Shown: positions 48,530 through 58,149, counted from the first letter of the stretch. The stretch: DNA of 64,000 nucleotides from Nostoc sp. CENA543 (GCF_002896875.1 NZ_CP023278.1:62001-126000), one strand, 5' to 3'. Made by a program: numbers and translations. Notes: generated by a model not told the origin, from the letters alone.

Positions 48530-48904
48530 ATGACCGTTACTTTAACAGAAAAAGCAGAATTTCGTCTGCGGGCATTCTTGCGCGGTTCAGCTGCTGACAC
48601 TGATGAGACAACTACTAAAGGTGTCCGCGTCTCTATCAAAGACGGTGGTTGCAGTGGCTATGAATATGGAATGGAAATCACCAGCCAACCCCAGCCAGAT
48701 GATATTGTCATCCAACAAGGTAAAGTACCAGTTTATATAGATGCAAAAAGCGCACCTTTATTAGAAGGACTAGTGATTGATTTTGTTGAGGGTGTGGTGG
48801 AAAGCGGCTTTAAGTTCACTAATCCCAATGCAACTAGTACCTGTGGTTGTGGTAAGTCCTTCAAAGCTGGTGATTGCTCCCCCGAAGGCGTACCTTGCAG
48901 CTAA
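48530..48904 (+). CDS. hesB: HesB, A-type Fe-S carrier (IscA family)
   Basis: 124 aa. Three conserved Cys: GGCSGYEYGM and CGCGKSF near the C-terminus. Carries Fe or Fe-S clusters for nitrogenase. ATG follows CAGGAG. It lies between hesA and fdxH. Confidence 0.94.
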   Translation: MTVTLTEKAEFRLRAFLRGSAADTDETTTKGVRVSIKDGGCSGYEYGMEITSQPQPDDIVIQQGKVPVYIDAKSAPLLEGLVIDFVEGVVESGFKFTNPNATSTCGCGKSFKAGDCSPEGVPCS

Positions 48905-49055
48905 AAAGTTTCCCTTAAACAAAATAGACACTTGCTTGTATTTATCTCGCAACAAAAGCGGTGTCTTTCTCCGCCCCCATTCTCGAAGCATTAAGGGAGA
49001 TTTATTTACTTCGAGAAACTAGTCCCATCCGATAAATCTTGAGGAGAACCGGAAA

Positions 49056-49355
49056 ATGGCAACATATCAAGTTAGATTGATCAGCAAAAAAGAAAACATC
49101 GACACCACAATTGAGATCGACGAAGATACCACAATTTTGGATGGTGCAGAAGAAAACGGTATTGAATTACCTTTCTCTTGCCATTCAGGTTCTTGCTCTA
49201 GCTGTGTGGGTAAAGTTGTAGAAGGTGAAATCAACCAAGATGATCAAATCTTCTTAGATGACGAACAAGTAGGCAAAGGATTCGCTCTATTGTGCGTTAC
49301 CTATCCTCGTTCTAACTGCACAATTAAAACCCATCAAGAACCTTACCTCGCTTAA
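49056..49355 (+). CDS. fdxH: Heterocyst [2Fe-2S] ferredoxin FdxH
   Basis: 99 aa plant-type ferredoxin, the electron donor to nitrogenase reductase. Cluster Cys in [14 protein letters not shown] and [11 protein letters not shown]. Strong GAGGAG upstream. It is last in the nif run and is followed by a terminator. Confidence 0.97.
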   Translation: MATYQVRLISKKENIDTTIEIDEDTTILDGAEENGIELPFSCHSGSCSSCVGKVVEGEINQDDQIFLDDEQVGKGFALLCVTYPRSNCTIKTHQEPYLA

Positions 49356-49403
49356 TCAATGGCTGTAGTCGCTACTATTTACATCTGTTGAAAAAGTATA
49401 TCT

Positions 49404-49440
49404 ATCAGGATGAAGTGTTAATTTCATCCTGATTCTTTAT
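49404..49440 (+). terminator. Rho-independent terminator after fdxH
   Basis: 11-bp stem ATCAGGATGAA (49404-49414) / TTCATCCTGAT (49423-49433), 8-nt loop, then TCTTTAT. Confidence 0.85.
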
Positions 49441-49482
49441 CTAGAAGAAATATGACGGCTTGAATTCTTACAGGGGATACCA

Positions 49483-49728
49483 ATGTTTAGTCCATTTAGT
49501 GTGGCTGGTAGCTCTTTAGAATTGCTTCAACTAGGAGAAAAAGGTATAGTTACTTTTTGCCAGGTTCAGGATCAAGCATTTCTGAAGAAACTGAAATTAT
49601 TAGGCTTAACAACAGGTACGTCTATTACTGTGGTACAAAAGTTTCCCGTAATATTAATCCAAGTAGGTAGCATTTTACTAGAAATCGATAAAGAATTAGC
49701 TCGCACTATTTATGTGCGGATAATTTAA
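49483..49728 (+). CDS. FeoA-domain protein
   Basis: 81 aa SH3-like FeoA domain: LLQLGEKGIVTFCQVQDQAFLKKLKLLGLTTGTSITVVQKFP. FeoA-type proteins support ferrous iron uptake or bind metal regulators. No FeoB is adjacent. It is commonly found after fdxH in heterocystous cyanobacteria and probably serves the iron demand of nitrogenase. Confidence 0.88.
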   Translation: MFSPFSVAGSSLELLQLGEKGIVTFCQVQDQAFLKKLKLLGLTTGTSITVVQKFPVILIQVGSILLEIDKELARTIYVRII

Positions 49729-49816
49729 TTATTTGATAGTGAAGACTAAAGCTACGACACTGTGCTGTCGCTCAAGTACAGCGTCGCTGGGCAAAATCTG
49801 GATTTTCCAAATGGGT

Positions 49817-50026
49817 TTAATCAATAGCCACTATCACATCTGAAGATTGGATCAGAGCGTAAGCTTGCTTCCCTTCAGTTAGTTGTAACTTTTCGGCGGA
49901 TGACTTGGTGATAATAGAAACTATCTCTACACCAGGGGCAAGTTCTAAAGTTATCTCTGTATTTATTGCGCCCGGAACAACTTTTTTAACTGTTGTTTCG
50001 AGAAAATTACGCGCATTAAATTCCAT
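49817..50026 (-). CDS. Mop-type molybdate-binding protein (TOBE domain)
   Basis: 69 aa: MEFNARNFLETTVKKVVPGAINTEITLEL, SIITKSSAEKLQLTEGKQAYALIQSSDVIVA. It is a single Mop/TOBE domain that binds and stores molybdate in the cytoplasm, which fits with Mo-nitrogenase. Opposite strand to the nif genes. Confidence 0.88.
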   Translation of the reverse strand: MEFNARNFLETTVKKVVPGAINTEITLELAPGVEIVSIITKSSAEKLQLTEGKQAYALIQSSDVIVAID

Positions 50027-50773
50027 ATATTATTGAGTTTTGAGCGTTTACATCTGACAGAATATCAACCTTTTAGGTAATAGATAATCAATTTTAGATC
50101 CTCTTAACAATCCTGCCGGAGATAAATTTAACAATAGAGCCAATCATATTTATTTAATTACATAGTTGCATCGCTCACAAAATATTTATATCTTATCAGT
50201 ATTAATTATATTTTTATTGACATATGGTGAGACTAAATATAGTTAAAATAGGCTATTTTGTATCTACAAAAACCCAGAAACGGCATAATACAATACAAAA
50301 ACAAAAATGGTGGCTTTTTTCGTAATTTTTAAGCGGCGTTAATCAATATACACGGGAATATTTATAAAGGTTCATGATCTGAAGTTATCAGAGTGATAAT
50401 ATATAAGTAAGCTAAATTGTTGCTAGTGAACTGAAACTTCAGCAAAAAGCCATAACAGGGTGATTTCAGACATTCCTACCTTAATACTGGTCAATCACAT
50501 CAATTTCATAGTAAGCCAGAGAGCTTCAATTAGGTAGAAACTGCGTACATCTTTGCTGAAAAAACACCAGAATAATTAAGGTGTGAAATAGTTAGATAAC
50601 TGCATCACAGGTATGTCTATATTACCTAAAACGTTTTTTTCAAGGTAGCAAATAAATTAACTGCCAATTCATAGAGGATCGGTTAAGTTTGCCGCCTATG
50701 CAAAAATAGTTTTGGCAAAATTGTAGCAGTTTAGCAATAATTTCCTTCCTTGCAAACATAAGGAGCAGTAATT
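50027..50773. other. Gene-free region before the CBS gene
   Basis: About 750 bp with no credible ORF on either strand. AT-rich. It must hold the leftward mop promoter and the rightward CBS-gene promoter. No clear hairpin or repeat was seen. Confidence 0.5.
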
Positions 50774-51367
50774 ATGAGAGCCAAACAAATCATGACTCAA
50801 GATGTAGCTACAATTCGCAGTTCCGCAACTGTAGCAGAAGCAGTCAGACTCTTGAGGCTCAAAGGACTGCGTGCGTTAATCGTAGAACCTCGTCATAGTG
50901 CTGATGCTTACGGTATCGTGACTGTGGCTGATATTGCAGGTAAGGTTGTTGCTTATGGTAAAGATCCTGAAAAAGTTCATGTTTATGAAGTTATGAGTAA
51001 ACCCTGCATCGTGATTGATCCTGATCTCGATGTGGAATATGTAGCACGATTATTAACGAATACTAATGTGTGGTGCGCGCCTGTAATTCGTGGCGAATTA
51101 TTGGGTGTAATTTCTGTAACTGATATTGTCAGCAAGGATGACTTTATTGCTAAACCAAAACTAGTGTTCTTGCGGAAAGAACTACACAAAGCGGTTTCCG
51201 ATGCGCGTGCAATTTCTGCTAACTATGGCCCAGATTCTAAACGGGCGACGGAAGCGTGGGATTTTGTAGACGAACTCGAAACCGAAGCTTGTTATTATGG
51301 CTTACCTAAACCAGAGAAATCTGCTAGAGAAATATTTGCAGAAAAACCACTGTTTGCTACTGTCTAA
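50774..51367 (+). CDS. Two-CBS-domain protein
   Basis: 197 aa. CBS pair: MRAKQIMTQDVATIRSSATVAEAVRLLRLKGLRALIVEP...YGIVTVADIAGKV, and VYEVMSKPCIVIDPDLDVEYVARLL...GVISVTDIVSKDDF. CBS pairs sense adenylates. A C-terminal helical tail (residues 140-197) follows. Strong AAGGAG upstream. Conserved near cyanobacterial nif genes. Confidence 0.9.
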   Translation: MRAKQIMTQDVATIRSSATVAEAVRLLRLKGLRALIVEPRHSADAYGIVTVADIAGKVVAYGKDPEKVHVYEVMSKPCIVIDPDLDVEYVARLLTNTNVWCAPVIRGELLGVISVTDIVSKDDFIAKPKLVFLRKELHKAVSDARAISANYGPDSKRATEAWDFVDELETEACYYGLPKPEKSAREIFAEKPLFATV

Positions 51368-51484
51368 AGACAAAAGTAAAGGCAATAAGTAAAAGATAGA
51401 GTTACTTATTTACTGACTTTTCACACTTTAGAGCCTGAGTTTACAACTCACAGCGACAGATTTCTATAGCATTGTGTTTAGAGA

Positions 51485-51503
51485 TGGTGGGCAATGCCCA
51501 CCA
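51485..51503. repeat. Perfect 19-nt palindrome
   Basis: TGGTGGGCAATGCCCACCA, 9-bp arms around one base. A common cyanobacterial small palindrome; possible terminator of the CBS gene. Confidence 0.7.
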
Positions 51504-51542
51504 TTACCTATTCTTGCGTAAATTATTTGTTGATACAAAAAT

Positions 51543-52010
51543 ATGATGAATAAAAAAAGTAACCCTAGTTTGAGTGCAGAAACTCAGCAATGGTTAACTA
51601 CCAAAGGTTACGACATAACAGATTTAAATCAAGCTGGTGAAAATGGTGACACCGCTTTGATGAAAGCAACGCGTGAGGGGATATTTACAATTGCCGAAGA
51701 GTTAATCAAGGCTGGGGCTGATATTCACGCTAGAAATAATGATGGAAATAATGCTTTGTGGTTTGCTTGTTTTGGTAATCACTACGATTTAATTGATTTT
51801 TTACTGGCTCATAAAATTAATATCAATAATCAAAATGATAATGGTGCAACTGTGGCAATGTATGCTGCATCATCAGGTAAAGCAGAAGTATTGAAATTGC
51901 TTTTACAATACCATCCTAACTTAAATTTAAAAAATTTGGATGACTATAAAGCCATAGATTTTGCTAGCACAATAGAAGTTTTGAGGATTTTGAAGAATGC
52001 TGCAAAATAA
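51543..52010 (+). CDS. Ankyrin-repeat protein
   Basis: 155 aa. About four ankyrin repeats: ENGDTALMKATREGIFTIAEELIKAGADIHARNNDGNNALWFACFGNHYDLIDFLL, and NGATVAMYAASSGKAEVLKLLLQYHPNLNLKNLDD. Protein-protein interaction module. It overlaps the start of the SagB-like gene by 14 bp and so is likely to work with it. Confidence 0.88.
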   Translation: MMNKKSNPSLSAETQQWLTTKGYDITDLNQAGENGDTALMKATREGIFTIAEELIKAGADIHARNNDGNNALWFACFGNHYDLIDFLLAHKININNQNDNGATVAMYAASSGKAEVLKLLLQYHPNLNLKNLDDYKAIDFASTIEVLRILKNAAK

Positions 52011-53283
52011 TTTTTCTAGTCGCAGCTATCATGAAAATACCAAGCATTCATACTTATCGGTGCAGCTTGATCCAAATTATGTTGATGCTGCAACTCAACC
52101 AACTGCATTTAAAGTTTATCCTAAGTTCTATAGAAGAGTGAAATTAAATCTCAATAATAAAATTCACTCTTTCATTTGGCTAACTAGTGCTGTCACTTTG
52201 GAAAAATTGTATAAAAATACTGCCTATAAACTGCGGGTAAATCCATCAGCAGGCGCGTTGTACCCTACTGAGGTATATGTACAAATTCGCGGAATGCCGG
52301 AAATAGTGGATGGAATTTATCATTTAGAAGTTGAGAATAATTGTCTAACACTCATCTATGAATTAATTGATGATGGGTTAGAGAGCTATATTATACCAGG
52401 CAAAAGTATAAGCGGATTCATTTTTTTAATTAGTTCTGTTTATTATAGGTCTAGCTGGAAATATAAAAACAGGAGCATAAGATATTGTCTGTTAGATAGC
52501 GGACACCATTTAGGTGCTATTGCAGCATCTGCTTATCTCCATGAACGTCATCTCCAGTTAATTTTTGATTTTGATAAACTCGCTCTCAATACAGTATTAG
52601 GATTTGAGAATAAAGAGTTTATTACAGCTTGTGCAGTATCTGGTGAAGTACAAGCGAAAAATGTGAGAAAACTGAGGCTAAAAGTTCCTTTTGTTTGTGG
52701 TACAGATTATTTTGAAGCTAATCAATTTATTGAAGATAGCTATCAAGCAACAGCTTGTCAAACAAGTCACCAACGACAATTTCAACAGCCTCAATTTGAT
52801 TTTGAGCATGAAAAATTCTACCAAACTGTCTGGAATAGACGTTCAATTAGACGTTTCCGGAAAGAGTCCATTTTGCAAGAACAATATTTATATATCTTGC
52901 AAAGACTAAATCAGCCAGTCCCAACGGCGAACTTTGAAGAAATAGAAGTTTATGCGGTGGTGCATCGTGTTGAAGGAATGTCACCAGGGTTATATAAAGG
53001 TGTGAATTTGGTGAAAGCAGGTAACTTTAGTGAACAAACTGGTTACTTGTGTATTAATCAAATCATTGCCAAAGATTGTGGTGTGATTTTTTTCCTTGTA
53101 TGTGGATATACCAGCTATCAAACTGCTATGCAAATAGCTGGGTTTCTGGGACAGAGAATTTATCTGGTAAGTAATTATATAGGCATTCAATGTAGTGGCA
53201 TTGGTGCTTTTTATGATGACGAAACCCAGGAGTTCTTAGAAACAGAAAAAGATGTACTTTATGCAGTAGCAATTGGCATTTAA
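51997..53283 (+). CDS. SagB/ThcOx-type nitroreductase-like oxidoreductase
   Basis: 428 aa. Two nitroreductase-like halves: N-terminal (YKLRVNPSAGALYPTEVYVQIRG, and DSGHHLGAIAASAYL near residue 167), and C-terminal (VWNRRSIRRFRKESI, then IGIQCSGIGAFYDDETQEF). This fits FMN-dependent SagB/ThcOx proteins, which oxidise peptide heterocycles or other substrates. No peptide precursor or cyclodehydratase gene is beside it, so the substrate is unknown. Overlaps the ankyrin gene. Confidence 0.75.
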   Translation: MLQNNFSSRSYHENTKHSYLSVQLDPNYVDAATQPTAFKVYPKFYRRVKLNLNNKIHSFIWLTSAVTLEKLYKNTAYKLRVNPSAGALYPTEVYVQIRGMPEIVDGIYHLEVENNCLTLIYELIDDGLESYIIPGKSISGFIFLISSVYYRSSWKYKNRSIRYCLLDSGHHLGAIAASAYLHERHLQLIFDFDKLALNTVLGFENKEFITACAVSGEVQAKNVRKLRLKVPFVCGTDYFEANQFIEDSYQATACQTSHQRQFQQPQFDFEHEKFYQTVWNRRSIRRFRKESILQEQYLYILQRLNQPVPTANFEEIEVYAVVHRVEGMSPGLYKGVNLVKAGNFSEQTGYLCINQIIAKDCGVIFFLVCGYTSYQTAMQIAGFLGQRIYLVSNYIGIQCSGIGAFYDDETQEFLETEKDVLYAVAIGI

Positions 53284-53302
53284 TTTAGGATTGTGATTAG
53301 AA

Positions 53303-53677
53303 ATGAAAGGGCAGAGTTACTATTTTAATAGTGATGACTATCATCCTATGCAGCCATCATCGGCTGATATTATTTTGAGACAGCAACTAGAGTATTCGAT
53401 TAGCAGGTATTTTTACGACGCTTGCGATCGCACTCTAAAAAATCTGTTGTCTAATTGTAGGTGGTACGTCACAACTCAAGCCAATGCTATGACATTGGTG
53501 ATTGAATGTCCAGATCAAGTTACGAATTGGCGGGTACTACAAAAACTCGTACCAATGGGTAAATTACTCAACCAAATCGTTAGCAGTGCTAAGATTCGCG
53601 TTTGTCCCCCAGAGAGTGAAGGTGTACCCTTTGAAATGAGGGTAGATGAACTTTCTGTGTATCGTGATATGGCTTGA
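53303..53677 (+). CDS. Hypothetical protein downstream of SagB-like gene
   Basis: 124 aa, no family recognised. Contains DACDRTLKNLLSNCRWYVTTQANAMTLVIECPDQVTNWRVLQKLVPMGKLL. The start is 19 bp after the SagB-like gene, so it is probably in the same operon. Confidence 0.6.
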   Translation: MKGQSYYFNSDDYHPMQPSSADIILRQQLEYSISRYFYDACDRTLKNLLSNCRWYVTTQANAMTLVIECPDQVTNWRVLQKLVPMGKLLNQIVSSAKIRVCPPESEGVPFEMRVDELSVYRDMA

Positions 53678-53760
53678 AAGGAAGCAGAGGGCAAAAGAAT
53701 TCAAAATTCAAAATTCAAAATTAAAGAATATTTGTATTTTGGTTTTTTATTCTCTATGCC

Positions 53761-54234
53761 CTATGCCCTATCATAATTACGAATTATTTGAGTGATTTTT
53801 TCAAATACCAAATCAGCAGCATTTTGCACCACAGGACTTAAATCTAGTCCAAAATCAAGACTCACAGCTTCAATTAAATAAACAATTACATCTTGCGGGA
53901 AATCATCGGGAAAGATTTTCTTTCCCGCAGCTATAGCATGATCCCAACGAAAATCATGCAGGTTATAACTAGGTTCTGGTAACGTTGCTAATTCTTCTCC
54001 AGGAACTAGAAAGACTGCACCAGGTTCTGAACCTGTGGAACTAGCATCTATAATTACTAATTTTTTACTACCCCTAGCCTGAAACATTACCTCCATCCCG
54101 GCTGTTCCACAGTCATATATTTGTACGTTAGGATGAGGATTTTCAGCTAGGTATTTTTGTAGGCGTTGGGCAATGATTACGCCTACAGCATCATCGCTGC
54201 GATTGAGATTTCCACAACCAATTATTGTTAGCAT
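53761..54234 (-). CDS. hupW: Hydrogenase maturation protease (HupW-like)
   Basis: 157 aa from ATG at 54234 (MLTIIGCGNLNRSDDAVG). Metal-binding acids are in NRSDDAVG and VIIDASSTGSEPG, and H at FRWDHAIAAG. It cleaves the C-terminal tail of the large subunit of [NiFe]-hydrogenase after Ni insertion. A longer frame to TTG 54279 would overlap the upstream gene and is less likely. No hydrogenase subunit genes are in the window. Confidence 0.88.
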   Translation of the reverse strand: MLTIIGCGNLNRSDDAVGVIIAQRLQKYLAENPHPNVQIYDCGTAGMEVMFQARGSKKLVIIDASSTGSEPGAVFLVPGEELATLPEPSYNLHDFRWDHAIAAGKKIFPDDFPQDVIVYLIEAVSLDFGLDLSPVVQNAADLVFEKITQIIRNYDRA

Positions 54235-54248
54235 CTTGATTAATTTAT

Positions 54249-54722
54249 TTAAGATAAACCAGCATCTCGACGCTGCCAAAACTCATCTCGCGTAGCCTGA
54301 ACTTGCAGAAGTTTACCCTTTCTAACTTCATCTAAGTTAGCTTGTAGATGAGAAATAATCGACTTTTCTATTTCTAGATACTTAATACTACGAACAGTAT
54401 GAACAGGCTGTACTAAAGATACTAAAGCTGCACCAAATTTTGTAATTACAATTTCCTCTGTTTGCCCAGAATATTGTTTACCAGTTTTAACATACCAAGC
54501 AAACATTTCACAGTTGTTAGAGTGGACATTATAAGCACCAAATATATCAGCATATTCATAAATACGTTTTAGTTCTTCTGGAGTGAGTTCAACTTTTCCT
54601 TGCCACTCAACACCAGCAGTACCCCAACCTACAGAATTATTAAAATTACCATCTTCACTAAGGTAATAGTGGCGAGCAATTCCAAGTGTAGAATTAATCG
54701 GGATGCTGTAAATACTAACCAT
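54249..54722 (-). CDS. LRAT-like (NlpC/P60-type) protein, hypothetical
   Basis: 157 aa. Contains NNCEMFAWYVKTGKQYSGQ, which resembles the NCExF catalytic Cys motif of LRAT-like enzymes. A possible His is in GIARHYYLSEDGN. The usual N-terminal half (DHYGIYVG-like) seems short, so it may be a divergent or shortened member. It lies 14 bp upstream of the protease gene on the same strand. Confidence 0.55.
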   Translation of the reverse strand: MVSIYSIPINSTLGIARHYYLSEDGNFNNSVGWGTAGVEWQGKVELTPEELKRIYEYADIFGAYNVHSNNCEMFAWYVKTGKQYSGQTEEIVITKFGAALVSLVQPVHTVRSIKYLEIEKSIISHLQANLDEVRKGKLLQVQATRDEFWQRRDAGLS

Positions 54723-54811
54723 CAGTTATTATAATAAAGGTTTAGATTAATTAAGATTATAAATGAGAAGTAGATATGCGTAAATAAATATAATATATTC
54801 CGTCATTCTGA

Positions 54812-54846
54812 GCGTTCGCTTCTCTTCGAGACGCGAACGCGAACGC
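54812..54846. repeat. GCGTTCGC palindromic repeat
   Basis: GCGTTCGC (54812-54819) pairs with GCGAACGC at 54833-54840 and again at 54839-54846. A similar TTCGCTTCGCGAAC stretch follows at 54864-54876. Confidence 0.6.
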
Positions 54847-54969
54847 AAAGAATCTGGTATTGCTTCGCTTCGCGAACACAATCACATCTAAAGTGCATAA
54901 AACTAATTGTGGGAACATATGATGACTTGTCATGTTTCATCATTACCCACAATTAAGGTATCAAGCCCA

Positions 54970-55536
54970 ATGGCTAAACTACAGTTCTCAATTAGTAAAA
55001 TCGCCGCAGTTATTACTACTTTAGTTACACTCAGTTTTTCAGCTACCCAGACTCACGCTTCTTGTGCTGCTCCTTTGTCTGGTGGTAATTTTGAAGGACA
55101 GACTAGCCAAAGAGTTTCTAGTCCTTGGGTTGGTGAGGGTAGAGTTGGTATTGATGTTGGTGCGGGATACAGTCATTCTGGCAGAAATAACGCTTGGATG
55201 CGGAATGTTTCGGGATGGAATGGTATTCGTCAGCGTGTCAGACTCCAGCCTAATACCCAATATGTGTTAACAGCCTATGTCCGCACTTCCGGTAATGTGA
55301 CAGATGGTTATTTTGGTGTGAGAGATGCTAGACAAAAGGTGTTTACAGAACTGAAATTTGGTAGTCTACCTCGTTATACACCTTTGACTCTGAGATTTAG
55401 AACAGGTAATGAATCTGTGTACAATATCTTCACTGGATTTTGGGCATTAGGTCAAGATAGTTGGGTGCAAGTAGATGATTATCGCCTCTCTGGTGGTTCT
55501 TGTGATGATGTGAATTTAGTACCAGCAGATAATTGA
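54970..55536 (+). CDS. Secreted carbohydrate-binding-like protein
   Basis: 188 aa from ATG at 54970. Signal peptide MAKLQFSISKIAAVITTLVT..., cleavage near THA-S. The mature part is a jelly-roll-like CBM pattern (GNFEGQTSQRVSSPWVGEGRVGIDVG...WNGIRQRVRLQPNTQYVLTAYVRTSGN...WVQVDDYRL). This suggests sugar or polymer binding outside the cell. An upstream ATG at 54922 is possible but would put 16 residues before the signal peptide. Confidence 0.7.
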   Translation: MAKLQFSISKIAAVITTLVTLSFSATQTHASCAAPLSGGNFEGQTSQRVSSPWVGEGRVGIDVGAGYSHSGRNNAWMRNVSGWNGIRQRVRLQPNTQYVLTAYVRTSGNVTDGYFGVRDARQKVFTELKFGSLPRYTPLTLRFRTGNESVYNIFTGFWALGQDSWVQVDDYRLSGGSCDDVNLVPADN

Positions 55537-55678
55537 GTTTTACTAAATCTGTGCTGGGAAAACTAGTGTAGAGATTGCGATCGCTTTACATTAGTACACA
55601 ATTTCATTTACCAATTCACAACATTTTTCTTAATTTCTTCTTAATATCATCAAATTAAGCTGCCAGTAATTTTTCAAA

Positions 55679-56695
55679 ATGATGGGATATCAAGCAATGA
55701 AATTGAAAAAACTACTGGGAGTCTTAATTCTCTTTTTACTATTTAGTGTTTCTGCGGTTTTTGTATCCGCAACAAACGCACAACCACCATTTAATTTTCC
55801 TGGACGTAACCCAAGAAGTTTTGATTTTGCACTCATTGGTGACATACCATATGATGCACGGCAAGAAATAGAATTTCAGAAATTAATCAAGGATATCAAT
55901 AAATCTTTGGTGAGTTTTGTAATTCATGACGGAGATTTTAAAAGTGGTTCTAGTCTCTGTTCTGATGAGCTGTTTTATCAGCGATATCGAGAATTTAATG
56001 AATTTAGACATCCTCTCATTTATATATTTGGTGATAATGAGTGGACAGATTGTCATCGTCCTGCCGCAGGTGGATTTGATTCCATTGAAAGATTAGCAAA
56101 ACTACGTGAAATCTTTACTAAAAGTGACAGAAGCTTAGGACGAAAAACAATCAAGCTTAATCGCCAAAGTGATGAACTGGCGTATAGTAAATTCCGTGAA
56201 AATGTCTACTGGACTAAGAATGATATTCTCTTTGCAGGTATCCACGTTGTTGGTAGTAACAACAACTTAGGACGCAATGCAGCCAATGATTTAGAGTACG
56301 CTGAACGTAACGCTGCTAATTTAGCTTGGTTAAAGAAAGCATTTGCCACAGCTAAAGCTAAAAACTACTTGGGAATGGTGGTTATTATTCATGCTAATCC
56401 CAATAACTTTAGTGTTCCAGCCAATGCACAGCAAAATGGCTTTAGTGATTTTATCAACACTTTAAAGGCTGAATTAAAAGAGTATAGTAAGCCTGTCATG
56501 ATTGTTAACGGAGATACCCATTATTTTCGCATTGACAAACCCTTAAATATTGATACACCACCCAATACAGTTGTCACTAACTTTACTCGTGTGGAAACCT
56601 TTGGCGATCCCAATGTTCAATGGTTAAGAGTCACTGTTGATCCTAAAAATCCGCATCTCTTTGAAGTTAATAAAGAGATTCTTCCTGTAGAATAA
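55679..56695 (+). CDS. Secreted metallophosphoesterase-like protein
   Basis: 338 aa. Signal peptide (MKLKKLLGVLILFLLFSVSAVFV, cleaved before QPPF). Calcineurin-like motifs: FALIGDIPYD, VIHDGDFKSG, IFGDNEWTDCH, and later VVIIHANP and VNGDTHYFR. Metal ligands are mostly recognisable. A second in-frame ATG at 55697 may be the true start. Confidence 0.75.
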   Translation: MMGYQAMKLKKLLGVLILFLLFSVSAVFVSATNAQPPFNFPGRNPRSFDFALIGDIPYDARQEIEFQKLIKDINKSLVSFVIHDGDFKSGSSLCSDELFYQRYREFNEFRHPLIYIFGDNEWTDCHRPAAGGFDSIERLAKLREIFTKSDRSLGRKTIKLNRQSDELAYSKFRENVYWTKNDILFAGIHVVGSNNNLGRNAANDLEYAERNAANLAWLKKAFATAKAKNYLGMVVIIHANPNNFSVPANAQQNGFSDFINTLKAELKEYSKPVMIVNGDTHYFRIDKPLNIDTPPNTVVTNFTRVETFGDPNVQWLRVTVDPKNPHLFEVNKEILPVE

Positions 56696-56888
56696 GAAAT
56701 ATGGGCGTTGCTGAATGATGGGATGATTTTTGTTTCGCGCAAAGACGTAAAGAATCGACCTTTAGCTTTGTTCAAAAATCCCAATTCATCCCGCAATTAT
56801 GCAACGCCGAAATATGTACAGATTACAGAGGACATCAGCACGAAAAATATCCGAGACTGTTCTCTGTAATCCATATTTTTGAAACTAG

Positions 56889-57311
56889 TTAAAAAGTCAC
56901 ATTATATTTATCAGCTAATTCAGAAAGCTTTTCATACTGTTGAATTGCTGCTTCAGTAATTAATGTTTTTGCTTCTTCTGGAGTAGTACCATTTTCAGGG
57001 ATTAAATACTTAACATAAAGAGATAAAAAATCCACCATAATAGCTGAACCTATTAATCCGTGACTATCAGCTTCTTGCCCAGCCATTGCGGAGACGAGTC
57101 CAGTTTTAATGGGGTCTGGTCTACTTTTCATGAACTGATCAATCAGTTGCCAAATATATTCATTGGGGATAAGATTTTCCAACTTACTTAGATCAGGAGT
57201 AAATTCTATTCCTGCTGATTTTGCCTGTTCTAAAATACACCATTCAGCAAATTCTTTGAGGGCTGCTTCTGGAAGTTTAGGGAAATATTTATGTAGTTCT
57301 AAATTAGACAC
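56889..57311 (-). CDS. Hypothetical protein
   Basis: 140 aa, helical; no family recognised. Contains FAEWCILEQAKSAGIEFTP and a C-terminal helix (EEAKTLITEAAIQQYEKLSELADKY). Convergent with the preceding gene. Confidence 0.55.
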   Translation of the reverse strand: MSNLELHKYFPKLPEAALKEFAEWCILEQAKSAGIEFTPDLSKLENLIPNEYIWQLIDQFMKSRPDPIKTGLVSAMAGQEADSHGLIGSAIMVDFLSLYVKYLIPENGTTPEEAKTLITEAAIQQYEKLSELADKYNVTF

Positions 57312-57627
57312 AGGCTCACCTTTATTTAACTTTTATTGCAGTACATTAAAGCAAGCCTAACTTACTATTTATATAAGTTTTAGTGTGTTATGTTACGACA
57401 GTCGAAGAACATAGATAATCTGAGATTATTTGCTGAGTGCGATCGCTATTAATCAAAGTTAAAGTAGACACAATAGATTCTCTAGTTAACAAAACATAAT
57501 ACTAGCGTGTTAATAATGTAAAAAATCATTAATTTATCAGTGCTATTACGGTTATTTTTTAGCAAAATAAGCTATAAAAAGTGACAATATATCTAAAATA
57601 TTTTCACTCAGAAGTAGGATTTCAGAC
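57312..57627. other. AT-rich gap with one HIP1-like site
   Basis: No ORF. Contains a GCGATCGC site near 57440 and probable promoters for the two divergent neighbours; nothing else stood out. Confidence 0.45.
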
Positions 57628-58149
57628 ATGAATATTCAAAAAGGAATAAGTTTTGCCCTGTTGATGCTTTTATGTGGATGCAGTGGAGTTAATACTTCTA
57701 ATGTCTCCACACAAACAACACCTGCTAGCCAAACCACACCTACCGAAGAAGCAACACCTTCCAGCCAAACCACACCTACCGAAGAAACAACACCTCCAAG
57801 TGAAAATACATCCGTGCCATCATCAGAAAATAAACAACTTAATCAAACCGATTTAGCATTTATTGCTGATATTGAATCTTTTGCTCGCAATAATGGCACA
57901 ACCTTTTCCGATGTGACTCCCGAACAAAATGTGAAAACTGCTCGTGATATTTGTACCGGAGTCAAAAATAATGGCGCAAGCACAGCTATCAAAACCTTTT
58001 TTAACGCTATAACAACTCAAAATCCTAACTTAACAGAAGGCGAAAAATCCGCACTGGGATATATATTTAGTGCATCAGTCAAATATTATTGTCCCCAGTA
58101 TCTTCCTGATGTACGTAATTTTCTAGCTAACGAAAAAGCTCCTAGCTAA
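57628..58149 (+). CDS. Lipoprotein with Thr/Pro linker and DUF732-like domain
   Basis: 173 aa. Lipobox LLCGC at residues 14-18. A low-complexity linker follows with repeats of QTTPTEEATPSS/QTTPTEETTPPS. The C-terminal domain (FIADIESFARNNGTTF...ARDICTGVKNNGAS...SASVKYYCPQY) has two Cys and resembles DUF732. Function unknown. Confidence 0.7.
   Translation: MNIQKGISFALLMLLCGCSGVNTSNVSTQTTPASQTTPTEEATPSSQTTPTEETTPPSENTSVPSSENKQLNQTDLAFIADIESFARNNGTTFSDVTPEQNVKTARDICTGVKNNGASTAIKTFFNAITTQNPNLTEGEKSALGYIFSASVKYYCPQYLPDVRNFLANEKAPS

Noticed and set aside
53760-54279. Longer hydrogenase protease starting at TTG 54279
   Set aside because: It would overlap the upstream gene and add residues before the conserved MLTIIGCGN start.
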